Source of the DNA: Blastocatellia bacterium
GTDB lineage: Bacteria > Acidobacteriota > Blastocatellia > UBA7656
DNA: 40,741 bases
Assembly: GCA_023265195.1 (NCBI GenBank)
Contig: JAHFUG010000011.1
Location: 1 to 40,741, forward strand
Reading direction: 5' to 3'
Part shown: piece after piece, positions 1 through 9,000 of the stretch
Layout of the letters: each line of letters starts with the position of its first letter
Position numbering within the stretch: position 1 is the stretch's first letter
The notes under the pieces: generated by a model
What the model saw: only the letters and a program-made list of their open reading frames with translations
The model's database searches: none
What the model was told of the DNA's origin: nothing
Position numbers and translations under genes: made by a program

Positions 1-874
1 TGCTGCCGGCTATCCCGCCCGCAAGCAGCCCGAAGCCGGCGGCGCCCAGCGCGAATCCAAGCTCCTTGGTCCCCGCGAGGCTGAGGATTAAGGGCGTGAC
101 CATTTGCTGACCGATTCCAAACAACAAAAAGTTTATGACCGAGAAAAACATGAGCAATCCGAAAAGGCCGGGACGCGAGGTGATGTAGGTCCAGCCGAAC
201 ATGGCTTCCCGGAGCAGAGACCGCGATTGAGTTGGATTCTCAATGTCCTTGCGCGGTTTGGGAAACCGCACCAGCAATACGGCGGCAAGGCCGAACATGA
301 AACTGCCGAAGTCGATCAGCAGGATTCCATGTGGCTTCACGGCGGCTATCAACAGTCCGGCTAAAACCGGCGACGCAATAGCAACCGAAGCTTCCGCCGC
401 TTGAACCATGCCATTCGCCCTGTAGAGATGGCGCATCGGGACCATCAGCGGAATAGAGGCTGAAAACGCCGGCCATCGGAACGACGCAAACCCGGAAGCC
501 AACGCGACGGCTATATAGATGTGCCAGGTTTCAAGGCGTCCGCTCCATAAAAGCAGCGCTACCGAGAGCGTGCAACAGGCCGCGCCCGAGTCACTCAACA
601 GCATCGCCGTGCGCCGGTCCCAGCGATCGACCAGCGCGCCGGCCAGCGGCAGGCAAATTATCGATGGGGCCATGCCGAAGAAGGAGATGAGCGCGAATCT
701 CGTCACCGAGCCCGTGGTTGTGTACACCCACAAACCCAGTGTGAACGCGGTCAGCCCCGATCCAACCATCGAGATAAGCTGGCCCAGCCACACAATGACG
801 AATGAACCAAATTCCCGATCCACCGCTATATCGTTAGCGGTTTCCGGCGACGGGCGCTCGATGTAATCAGCCAT
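1..874 (-). CDS. MFS transporter, N-terminal part (cut by window edge)
   Basis: This reading frame is missing from the ORF track because it leaves the window at base 1. Translating the minus strand from the ATG at 874 gives 291 residues without a stop. A short polar leader (MADYIERPSPETANDIAV) precedes hydrophobic helices. The loop VDRWDRRTAMLLSD matches the loop-2/3 signature of major facilitator proteins, of the MFS_3/EntS-like drug and siderophore exporter type. About seven to eight of the usual twelve helices are present. The start lies 6 bp after the stop of the flavocytochrome gene, so the two are probably co-transcribed; no strong Shine-Dalgarno is visible. Exporters of this type often sit beside NRPS genes and could export the lipopeptide, but this one is separated from the NRPS operon by the repeat region. 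The substrate is unknown. Confidence 0.85.
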   Translation of the reverse strand, partial: MADYIERPSPETANDIAVDREFGSFVIVWLGQLISMVGSGLTAFTLGLWVYTTTGSVTRFALISFFGMAPSIICLPLAGALVDRWDRRTAMLLSDSGAACCTLSVALLLWSGRLETWHIYIAVALASGFASFRWPAFSASIPLMVPMRHLYRANGMVQAAEASVAIASPVLAGLLIAAVKPHGILLIDFGSFMFGLAAVLLVRFPKPRKDIENPTQSRSLLREAMFGWTYITSRPGLFGLLMFFSVINFLLFGIGQQMVTPLILSLAGTKELGFALGAAGFGLLAGGIAGS

Positions 875-875
875 G

Positions 876-889
876 CAGCGTTAACGCTG
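876..889. repeat. 14-bp perfect palindrome at gene junction
   Basis: CAGCGTTAACGCTG is its own reverse complement. It spans the stop codon of the flavocytochrome gene and lies immediately upstream of the MFS start. It may be coincidence, a small hairpin in the mRNA or a protein-binding site. There is no T-tract, so it is not a standard terminator. Confidence 0.35.
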
Positions 890-2668
890 GTGGCACAGAA
901 TGCAGTTTTGCGTCTGGGCCATCCGGTCAATACGGTGAGTTCGCGAGGAGACCATCTCGGCGTGGCACTTGGCGCAGTCATACTTGCGCTCGACCACTTG
1001 AGAGTGAACCTTCTCAAAATGCCAATAGCCGTTGCGGCGAGCCGCCAGGAGCGATTCGAGATTGTGACAAGCCGAGCAATCCCGGCGGTACTCGAGGCCG
1101 CCGGTTGAGTCCATCGCGCGCCACGGGAATTTGATGGTTCCGTGCGGGCGCTTGTTCAACTGGGCGAGCGCCGTGCGGCCGGCAATCCTGCCAGTCACTA
1201 TTGAAGGGCCAAGGAATGTGCCTTCCAACCCCGCTTTTCCGTTTATGCCGCCGAAGCCGGTCAGCTCGCCAACGGCGTACAATCCGGGAATCGCCCGCCG
1301 CTTCTTGTCGATCACTCGACAGTTCATATCGACAAGAACGCCACCCATGCTCTTCCTCGTCACCGGAAAGAACTGCACCGCGAAAAATGGAGGAGTGACG
1401 ATCTTTGCCGGCCGCTCTTCATCTTTCTTAGTGAAGGCGCCGAACTCCGTGTCTTCGCCGGCGTCCACCATTTCGTTATACCGCCGTACGGTCTCGGCCA
1501 AAGCGGCGGGCGGCAGGCCGGCCGCGGCGGCGAGCCCCTCGATCGTCGAAGCAGTCCCGGTCAATTTCGGATTGTTCAATATCAGATTTTCTATTCGGGA
1601 GAAATCCCTCCACCCGGCCACCGTCACCTTGAATTTGTGTTTGCCTTCGTCGTCGAAGATAGCCCAATAAGTGGCCGGCTTCTGTTCGAGGAGAGCGACC
1701 ATGCCTTCTTTTGCGCTGGCGAGTTCCTTGATGAATCGCTTGCCTTGCGAGTTCACCCAAATCGAATCCTCATCGTACGCATTGATCCCGCGAGTCCCGG
1801 TGGGATCCAGAGGATCGGGCAAGCCGGTGATGTAGTTCCACTGATGATCGAGACGGGTCAAAACGCCGCCCGCGCTTTTGGCGATTTTGTGGCCCGACCC
1901 AACGGCGTTGACGCCGGCCCCGATCAAGAGGCGTTCGGGAAATCGGAGCGGCTTGGGCCATGACTCGCGCACGATCTCTAAGTTGCTTTGGAATCCGCCG
2001 GTCGCAAGCACCACCACGCGCGCCTTGATCTCCTGTTGAGCGCCGGTCCGCGAATCCAAGCCCTTTACTCCGGCGACCCTTCCGTTTCGCGACACCAGCG
2101 ACTCGACTTTGAAATTCCACTTATACGAAATGTTCGACTTCCCGAGACACTGTTTATAAATGGCGGTGACGAGGGCCAGGCCCCCGCCGCGCGTTTGGTG
2201 AAATCTCGGAACGCTGTTGCCGTAAGGCGCCTGTACCTCATCGAAGACAACTCCCATTGGAACCACCCAGTCATAAATGTCGCGCCTGGAATTATTGACG
2301 TAGTAGCGGGTCCATCGTGGATCGGGGTCTTCGCCCCAGGTAACGAAATCCTTATAGGCGAGTTCCGGGCTGTCCTGTATCTTTTTCCGTTCCTGCATCG
2401 GAGTGCCGACTATGCAGACGCCGCCGCCGGCCATAACTGCATGTCCACCGAACACCGAGTTCATGTCGACTACTCTTACGCTGACGGCGGCGCTGTTTCG
2501 GGCGATCTCGAGCGCGCAAGAGAGTCCTGAAATTCCCGCGCCCACGACCAGTACGTCAACGTCATAATCGGGACCGGCGGCCGTGATCCCGGCTGACCGT
2601 GACAGAGTAACTCCGAGGAGCATCGCTCCGAAGAATAGAACACCCGAGATCTTGCGGACTCTTTGCAT
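881..2668 (-). CDS. Flavocytochrome c-like FAD oxidoreductase with C-terminal multihaem tail
   Basis: About 595 residues. I place the start at the ATG at 2668 (MQRVRKISG...) rather than the track start at 2704, because AAGGAAAGGGA lies just upstream and a typical signal peptide follows (hydrophobic stretch GVLFFGAMLLGVTL), indicating export to the periplasm. The body is an FAD-binding fumarate reductase/succinate dehydrogenase flavoprotein fold: Rossmann motif GAGISG near residue 40, an ATGG motif, and a C-terminal FAD segment IPGLYAVGELTG. After it come three CxxCH haem c motifs (CSACH, CAKCH, CILCH) in the last 80 residues. In Shewanella fumarate reductase the haem domain is N-terminal, so the order here is reversed. 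By hand alignment the catalytic arginines of fumarate reductases appear substituted, so the substrate is probably not fumarate. It likely passes electrons between a haem chain and an unknown substrate. Confidence 0.85.
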   Translation of the reverse strand: MQRVRKISGVLFFGAMLLGVTLSRSAGITAAGPDYDVDVLVVGAGISGLSCALEIARNSAAVSVRVVDMNSVFGGHAVMAGGGVCIVGTPMQERKKIQDSPELAYKDFVTWGEDPDPRWTRYYVNNSRRDIYDWVVPMGVVFDEVQAPYGNSVPRFHQTRGGGLALVTAIYKQCLGKSNISYKWNFKVESLVSRNGRVAGVKGLDSRTGAQQEIKARVVVLATGGFQSNLEIVRESWPKPLRFPERLLIGAGVNAVGSGHKIAKSAGGVLTRLDHQWNYITGLPDPLDPTGTRGINAYDEDSIWVNSQGKRFIKELASAKEGMVALLEQKPATYWAIFDDEGKHKFKVTVAGWRDFSRIENLILNNPKLTGTASTIEGLAAAAGLPPAALAETVRRYNEMVDAGEDTEFGAFTKKDEERPAKIVTPPFFAVQFFPVTRKSMGGVLVDMNCRVIDKKRRAIPGLYAVGELTGFGGINGKAGLEGTFLGPSIVTGRIAGRTALAQLNKRPHGTIKFPWRAMDSTGGLEYRRDCSACHNLESLLAARRNGYWHFEKVHSQVVERKYDCAKCHAEMVSSRTHRIDRMAQTQNCILCHQR

Positions 2669-2954
2669 TGCAGGTCCCTTTCCTTGCGGAGAGCTTTGTC
2701 TCAAAGCGCGGAGATCATGCAGACGAGAAGACGGTCAGGAGATTCCGGTTGGCTCGCATCTTCCTGGCTTGGGCCTCCCACGCTTCTTTCCCGCTTGTGA
2801 TCTCGCGCATCTTTGTGGCTGGCGCCTTATTTCCGCCGAGCGCCATTTAGGGGCCGTAAGAAAAATAAGTTCCCTTTTTCGAGGGAGTTCGCCGCAGAGA
2901 GGCACGCAGCGGCCGCTTACTCTCCGCGGCTCTCTCAGCGATCTCTGCGCCTTT

Positions 2955-3084
2955 GCAGTTGGGGGATCGTTCAATACCAACGTGGCGTCGATTGGCCATG
3001 AACACATTCCTAACCAGTCGAGGCCCTTTGTGATCAGCGGCGGTCTCGTGCCAATAGGCGGCATATGAACAATCCCCCAACTGC
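2955..3084. repeat. Inverted repeat pair flanking about 92 bp (MITE/REP-like)
   Basis: GCAGTTGGGGGATCGTTCA at 2955-2973 and TGAACAATCCCCCAACTGC at 3066-3084 are reverse complements over 19 bp with one mismatch, flanking 92 bp. The arms are variants of the same core as the palindromes further right (CCACCAACTGC). The arrangement resembles a small non-autonomous mobile element or paired REP sequences. No target-site duplication was recognised. Confidence 0.6.
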
Positions 3085-3136
3085 GAGGCCGTGTGAAAAC
3101 TCCGAGAATCCCACCAACGCAGTTGGTGGATTGTTC
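3067..3136. repeat. Inverted copies of the GAACAATCC(A/C)CCAACTGC core
   Basis: GAACAATCCCCCAACTGC (3067-3084) is matched by GCAGTTGGTGGATTGTTC (3119-3136) in inverted orientation, 18 bp with one mismatch. The right copy is preceded by CCCACCAAC, so it also forms its own short hairpin CCACCAAC-GCA-GTTGGTGG. It shares its left arm with the 2955-3084 pair. Confidence 0.65.
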
Positions 3137-3247
3137 AGACACAGCCTACAAAGGGCGCACGCCGGACTCCCGTTTTCCTTTCCCTCTTTCCCTCGCGTTG
3201 CGAGAAGAAAATAGGACAACGAGGGGACCGCAGGCAGCTTTGCTTGT

Positions 3248-3434
3248 AGGCTGTATATGAACGATCCACCAACTGCGTTGGTGGGATTCGGGGAAGGGAT
3301 CTGGCGCGCCTCCTCGTCTAGGCTGTATATGAACAATCCACCAACTGCGTTGGTGGGATTCGGCGAAGGGATCTGGCGCGCCTCCTCGTCTAGGCTGTAT
3401 ATGAACGATCCACCAACTGCGTTGGTGGGATTCA
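3248..3434. repeat. 72-bp tandem repeat, about 2.6 copies, each with a hairpin
   Basis: Units start at 3248, 3320 and 3392, an exact 72-bp period, beginning AGGCTGTATATGAAC. The copies are nearly identical; differences include GATCC/AATCC and GGGG/GGCG. Each carries the perfect hairpin CCACCAAC-TGC-GTTGGTGG (8-bp stem, 3-nt loop). The third copy is cut after the hairpin. In one frame each unit reads NDPPTALVGFGEG, which explains the repetitive track ORFs; I do not regard these as proteins. Confidence 0.85.
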
Positions 3435-3513
3435 CTGGCTGCTCTCTTTTTTCTTGAAACAACACAGGATTAAGACACTACTCAAAACCGGGAAGTTATT
3501 TTTTTGCGCCTCC

Positions 3514-5964
3514 TTACCGATAGCGCAGGGCGATAACTGGATCGACTCGAGCCGCTCGGCGCGCCGGAAAGTAGCTCGACAAAAATGAGATCGTGGAAAG
3601 AAACATGCCCGTGGCGGCGAATATCACGCCGTCAATCGGGCCGACGCCATAGAGAAGATTAGAAATGACCCTTGTGGCGCCGAGAGCGAGACCCACGCCA
3701 AGGGCGACGCCCGTCAGCGTCAAGACCAGCCCGCCGCCTACTACCAACCTGAGAATATCTTTTCGCTGAGCGCCGAGGGCGTTGCGAATACCGATTTCCT
3801 GGGTGCGAAGGCTCACCGAGTAGTTCATGATGCCGTATACGCCGACCGCCGCCTGCGCCAGAGCTAACGCGGCAAGCAGAGCCAGCAGAATCGTGTTGAC
3901 GCGCGGCTGCGATATTGAATCCGACACAACCTGCTCCATTGTCTTGACGTCGTAAACAGGCTGGCCGCTATCAACCTGAAGCACGGCTTGGCTTATTGAA
4001 GGGATAAGCCTGGTTGGCTCAAGGCTGGTGCGCGCGGCCAGAGCCATGAAGCTCCAGGGGTGTTGGACGAAAGGCGAGTACATCTCGAGGCCTGAATCGG
4101 CGTCAAGGCTGGTGTGCTTGACGTCCGCGACGACTCCAACGATCTCTCTTGTCTTCATCCCGCCGTGCCGTATGACCACGCGCTTTCCGAGAGGGTCTTC
4201 ACCGGGCCAGAAGCGATTCGCGGCTGTTTCGTTGATGATTATGACCGGGGTGCTCGTTTCATTGTCCCGGCCGCTGAAACCGCGTCCTTTCTTGAGCGGG
4301 ATTCCCATCGTCCGAAAGTAATCCGGACTGATGGCCCGATAGTGAGTTCTCAGTCTTTCGCCGGGGCCGGCAGGGGGCCGGCCTTCAATCTCGAAGCCGA
4401 CCACCAAGAGCGAGGCGGTCAGCGGCAGGGTGCTGATTACACTAACGGACGAAACACCGGGGAGCGTTTCCGTTTTTTCGAGTAACCGCCGGACGAAAGC
4501 ATTGATCTGCGGTTTCTCGGCGTAACGGTTCGGAGACAAGGTCAATTGCATCGTCAAAACGTTGTCGGTCTTGAAACCGGGATCGACTCTTTGAAGAGAC
4601 AAGAAGCTCTTTATCATCAACCCGGCGCTGATCAACAGCACCTGCGCCACGGCGATTTCAGCGATTACGATAATGCTATACGTTCGCCGGCGGTGGCCGC
4701 CTCCGGCTTGGCTTCGCGAACCTTCTTTTAACGTCTCGACCAGGTCAATCCTTGAAATCCGCAAGGCCGGCGCCAGCCCGAAACCGACGCCGGCTGCCAG
4801 CGAGAGGAGCAGCGTAAAGCCGAGGACAAGGCCGTCAAACCTGACTTCATTCAGCCGCGGAATGTTGGCGGGGTCAAGCGACATTAATAACTTGACGCCA
4901 AGGAAGGCCAGGAGCATCCCCAAAATGCTGCTCAGTAGAGAAGCAAGAAGGCTCTCGGTTAGGAGTTGCCTGATCAGCCTGAACCGGCCGACCCCGAGCG
5001 CCAGCCGCAACGCGATCTCCTTTTGCCGGGCCGTGGCTCTCGCGAAAAGAAGACTGGCCACGTTGGCGCATGCGATCAGCAGCACGAAACCAGCCGCAGC
5101 CAGAAGAACGGTGAGCGCGAGGTCGATCTTGCCCAGTATCTCTTCCTTGATCGGAAAAACAGTAACGCTGTACTGGGCATTCGCGTCCGGATAGCGCTCC
5201 TGGAGATTCTTCCCGATGGCCAACACGTTGTCCTTAGCCTGGTTGACGCCGACTCCCGGCTTGAGCCTTGCAATGGTATTGAGAAACCTGAGTCCGCGAT
5301 TGGAAAGACCCTCCACGGTCGTGACCGAGGGCAATCTCAAGTGGTCGCCCCCGTCAAAGCACATCGGAACCCATAGCTCGTCGTCCTTGTTGGGCGCCCG
5401 AAACTCCGCCGGCGCTATTCCTATGACGGTGAAGCCGGCGTTGTTGATCTCCACGGTTTTCCCGATCAATTCCTGATCGCCGCCAAACCGGCGCCGCCAC
5501 AAGCCATGGCTAAGCACAACGACGCGATCCGACTTGGAAGAGTCTTCGTCGGGAGAAAAGCAGCGGCCCCGCCCGGCTGTCACTCCAAGCACGGAAAAGA
5601 ATGACGCGGTGACAAAGGACCCCTTTAATTGCTCGGGCTCGCCGGCGCCGGTCAAGGTGAAGTCATCGTATGTATACGCGCCAAGCTCATCCAACGACTG
5701 GTTGGAGTCGCGGTAATCGGCGTAATCGGGTGGAGAAAGCCCGGTTCTTTCCAGGCCGCTCTTCAGATTCTGGTTGCAGATTCTGACTATGCCCTCCGGG
5801 TCCTTGTAGGGCAGCGGCTTGATTACGATGGCGTTGATCAGACTGAACACCGCGGTGTTGACGCCGATGGCCAGCGACAGCGCGCCGACCACAACCAGGG
5901 TAAAAACGGGGTTGTTGATCAAAACCCGTATAGCGTATTTGATATCTTGAATCAGGCTCTCCAT
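3514..5964 (-). CDS. MacB/FtsX-like ABC permease without ATPase (ADOP type)
   Basis: About 816 residues from the ATG at 5964 (MESLIQDIKYAIRVLINNP). I prefer this to the GTG at 6003 because GAGGTG lies just upstream and ADOP proteins typically begin this way. The layout is a duplicated MacB permease: a first membrane helix (FTLVVVGALSLAIGVNTAVF), a large periplasmic domain to about residue 250, three helices including LIACANVASLLFARATARQKEIALR, then a second helix, periplasmic domain and three-helix block ending in SYFPARRAARVDPVIALRYR. There is no ATPase domain, nor a separate ATPase gene nearby. It begins 38 bp after the second NRPS stop and is probably the last gene of the operon. It may act in lipopeptide export or self-protection, but proteins of this class are widespread orphans and their role is poorly known. 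Confidence 0.9.
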   Translation of the reverse strand: MESLIQDIKYAIRVLINNPVFTLVVVGALSLAIGVNTAVFSLINAIVIKPLPYKDPEGIVRICNQNLKSGLERTGLSPPDYADYRDSNQSLDELGAYTYDDFTLTGAGEPEQLKGSFVTASFFSVLGVTAGRGRCFSPDEDSSKSDRVVVLSHGLWRRRFGGDQELIGKTVEINNAGFTVIGIAPAEFRAPNKDDELWVPMCFDGGDHLRLPSVTTVEGLSNRGLRFLNTIARLKPGVGVNQAKDNVLAIGKNLQERYPDANAQYSVTVFPIKEEILGKIDLALTVLLAAAGFVLLIACANVASLLFARATARQKEIALRLALGVGRFRLIRQLLTESLLASLLSSILGMLLAFLGVKLLMSLDPANIPRLNEVRFDGLVLGFTLLLSLAAGVGFGLAPALRISRIDLVETLKEGSRSQAGGGHRRRTYSIIVIAEIAVAQVLLISAGLMIKSFLSLQRVDPGFKTDNVLTMQLTLSPNRYAEKPQINAFVRRLLEKTETLPGVSSVSVISTLPLTASLLVVGFEIEGRPPAGPGERLRTHYRAISPDYFRTMGIPLKKGRGFSGRDNETSTPVIIINETAANRFWPGEDPLGKRVVIRHGGMKTREIVGVVADVKHTSLDADSGLEMYSPFVQHPWSFMALAARTSLEPTRLIPSISQAVLQVDSGQPVYDVKTMEQVVSDSISQPRVNTILLALLAALALAQAAVGVYGIMNYSVSLRTQEIGIRNALGAQRKDILRLVVGGGLVLTLTGVALGVGLALGATRVISNLLYGVGPIDGVIFAATGMFLSTISFLSSYFPARRAARVDPVIALRYR

Positions 5965-6002
5965 CACCACCTCGAACGATACGATATTCGGTCCGCCTCC
6001 CA

Positions 6003-9000
6003 CTATCGGCGTTTGGATTCGCCAACGAGATCGTACTCGGCCGCAACGCTCCTGAATCGCGGAAGGCTCGATAAGGCGAGCAGGGGGGTTTCGCTAACCG
6101 CAATGATTATCTCGTTGAAAACCGCCAGCATCTCACGGACGGTCGACGATCTGAACAATTCCGTTCTGTAAACCACCGATACGTCGACGCCGGCCGGCGT
6201 TTCCCGGCAGAACATCGACAGGTCGAATTTCGACGCGGTGACGCCGGTTGGATATGGCTCTATGCTAAATCCGTCCGGCTTCGGCGGCGGCGCCGGAAAG
6301 CTTTGCAGTCCGAAAATCACTTGATAGAGCGGCATGTCGCCGAGATCGCGATCCTGCTGAAGCGCCTCCGCGACTTTTGGAATTGAGACATACCGGTGCG
6401 CGTATGCTTCCAGTACTTCCTCGCGAACTTGTCTCAGCAGCTCCGCGAACCTAAGACCGGCCGAGAGCCTCGTGCGGATCATCAGCGTGACCACGAAGAG
6501 CCCGATCAAGTTCTCCGTCTCGAGCCGATTCCGGTCCGCGTCGGGCGAACCGACGACGATGTCTTCCTCTCCCGTAACGGAATAAAGCATGGCCTTAAAA
6601 GCCGCCAACAGCGCAACGAACAATGTGACGCCTTGCCCGGCCGCGGCCGAGTTGAGTTTCAGCTTCAACTCGTTGGGCAGAATGAGCGTCTCGACCGCGC
6701 CGTCGTAAGAAGGCTCTTCAGGCCGCGGCCAATCAGCCGGCAGTTTCAGCAACGTTGGAACGTCTCGAAGCTTTTCCACCCAATATTCCAACTCGGAGTC
6801 GCCGTGGGTTCGCTGCCGCCAATCAACGATTTCTCTGTATTGGAAAGCCGGTTCGGGCAGCGCGGGTCTCTCACCGGCCGAGAGGGCGCGGTAGAGCGAG
6901 ATGAGTTCGTTCATGAGAACGCCAAGCGACCAGCCGTCGAATATGACGTGGTGGACGGACAGGATCAGCAATTGATCCGCATCGTCGAATTGCGCAAGCG
7001 TAAAGCAAAAGAGCGGCCCTGAGAGCAAGTCGAACCGCCTATTGACCTCTCTCTCAATCAACGCCCGCGCCGCGGCGATTCGTTCCTCGTTGGAGGTTTC
7101 TCTTAGGTCAACCAGGTTGAAGACGGAATCAAGCGGCGCGTCGACCGCTTGCAACGGCCTTCCCGATTCAAAGACTATTCTAGTCCGCAGCACGTCGTGC
7201 CGCGTTGCTATCTCCGTTATCGCTTGCTTTAGAGTTCTCGGATCGAGCGCGCCGGTAATCTTCAAAGCGAAGCACATGTTCGAAACGGATCTCCATCTGG
7301 CTCGAGTCATCTCAAACCAAAGCATCCGCTCCTGCGAGTAAGAGAGCGGGGCCGGGGAATGCCGGTCGAGCCGGAGCAACGGCTCCGATTCGACCTTCGC
7401 ATCGGCGGCTAATTCCCTCTCGACATAGTCGGCGAAATCGGCCAGCTTGGGCAGCTCGAAGCACTTGCTCAGCGGAACAGGAACCTGAAACACCTGTTGA
7501 ACGCGGGCGGCCGCACGCACGGCGAGAAGCGAATGGCCGCCCAGCTCGAAGAAGTTATCATAGGCGCCAATTGACCCGGCGCCGATTACCTCGGACCATA
7601 TACCGGCCAGTATCTCCTCGACCGTGCTTCTCGGCGCGACGAACTCGGCTCGGCTGCCTATTGTTTCCGGTTGTGGCAAAGCCCGTCTGTCGAGCTTGCC
7701 ATTTGGAGTCAGGGGCAAGCGGTCCAGCGTCAGCACGGCCGCGGGCGTCATGTAATCGGGAAGCCTCTCTCTGAGACGGCGCCTGACGCTTTGCTCGCTG
7801 AATGAGGCGCGATCTACTGGAACGACGTACGCGACCAATTGTTTCTCGCGCCGGCCGTTTTCAACCGCGGCCACCGCCGATTCAGCCACGTCCGGGAGAC
7901 GATTCAGTTCGGCCTCGATCTCACCCATTTCGATTCTGAAACCGCGAATCTTCACTTGATGATCGAGCCGTCCCAGGTACTGGATATCGCCGCCGGGAAG
8001 GAACCTCGCCAAGTCACCGGTCTTGTACAATCTCTCTCCCGGTTCAGCGAAGGGGTCGGGTATGAACTTCTCCGCGGTAAGCTCGGGGCGATTGACGTAT
8101 CCGTTAGAGAGCCCGACGCCGCCGATGTGCAGCTCTCCAGGAATGCCGATTGGGGATGGCGCTAGAGTGTGATCGAGCACGCAAATCCGAATGTTCGCGA
8201 TCGGGCGGCCGATCGGTATCGGCCCAGCCGGCTGCCCTGGGCGGCAGCGCCACGATGTAACGTCGATGGCGGCCTCCGTTGGGCCATAAAGGTTGTGCAG
8301 CTCCGCGTTGATGCGAGAAAAAAAGCGCTCTTGCAATTCCCACCCAAGCGCCTCGCCGCTCGATATCACCCGTTTAACACCGCCGCATTTTTTCAGATCA
8401 GCCGATTCAAGGAAGACTTGCAGCATCGAAGGAACGAAATGCAGAGTGGTAACCCGGCTTCGAGCGATCATCTCCGCGAGGTACTCGGGATCCCGATGAC
8501 CCTCGGGCCGGGCGAGCACCAAACGGGCGCCGGCGATAAGAGGCCAGAACAGTTCCCACACCGAGACGTCAAAACTAATCGGCGTCTTTTGCAGCACTCG
8601 GTCATCCCCGGTCAGGCGGAATGCCTCCTGCATCCAGATCAGGCGATTGCAAACTCCGCGATGCGTATTCATGGCGCCCTTGGGCGCGCCCGTCGAACCG
8701 GAAGTGTAAATCACATACGCAAGGTTCAGCGGCGTGACCCCGGTATTCAGATTAGTCTTGCTCTCACACGCAATCTCGCCGCTATCGGCGTCCACTCGGA
8801 TAACGATAAGGTCATCCCGGCGGACCGTTTCATGAAATGAGGCGGCGCCAATTTCCGAAGACGTGGAATCCTTTGCGCCGTTATCGCCGGCCGTCGACTC
8901 TCGCGCTTTGGACATCGGCGGCAAGCCGGCGGCTTGTCCAACATCGGGCGTTTCGCGGCGGGAACCGATCAGCACGCGGATTCCGGCGTCCTGGATCATA

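Larger units (their letters stand above)
2669..3513. other. 845-bp non-coding region with palindromic repeats
   Basis: I see no convincing gene here. The track ORFs 3034..3465 (minus) and 3257..3457 (plus) are translations of repeated DNA. The right part holds the repeat cluster annotated separately. The left part (about 2700-2950) should contain the promoter of the minus-strand flavocytochrome gene, but I could not pick a convincing -35/-10 pair. After the permease stop at 3514 I see no clear GC hairpin with a T-tract, so the end of the big operon is not defined by sequence. Confidence 0.6.

Noticed and set aside
3248-3434. Possible CRISPR array
   Set aside because: The whole 72-bp unit is repeated including what would be spacers, with only 2.6 copies and no cas genes; it is a tandem repeat.
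3034-3465. ORFs reading NPTNAVGGSFIYSL / NPPTALVGF repeats on both strands
   Set aside because: They follow the 72-bp and palindromic DNA repeats exactly and appear on both strands, so they are translations of repeat DNA rather than genes.
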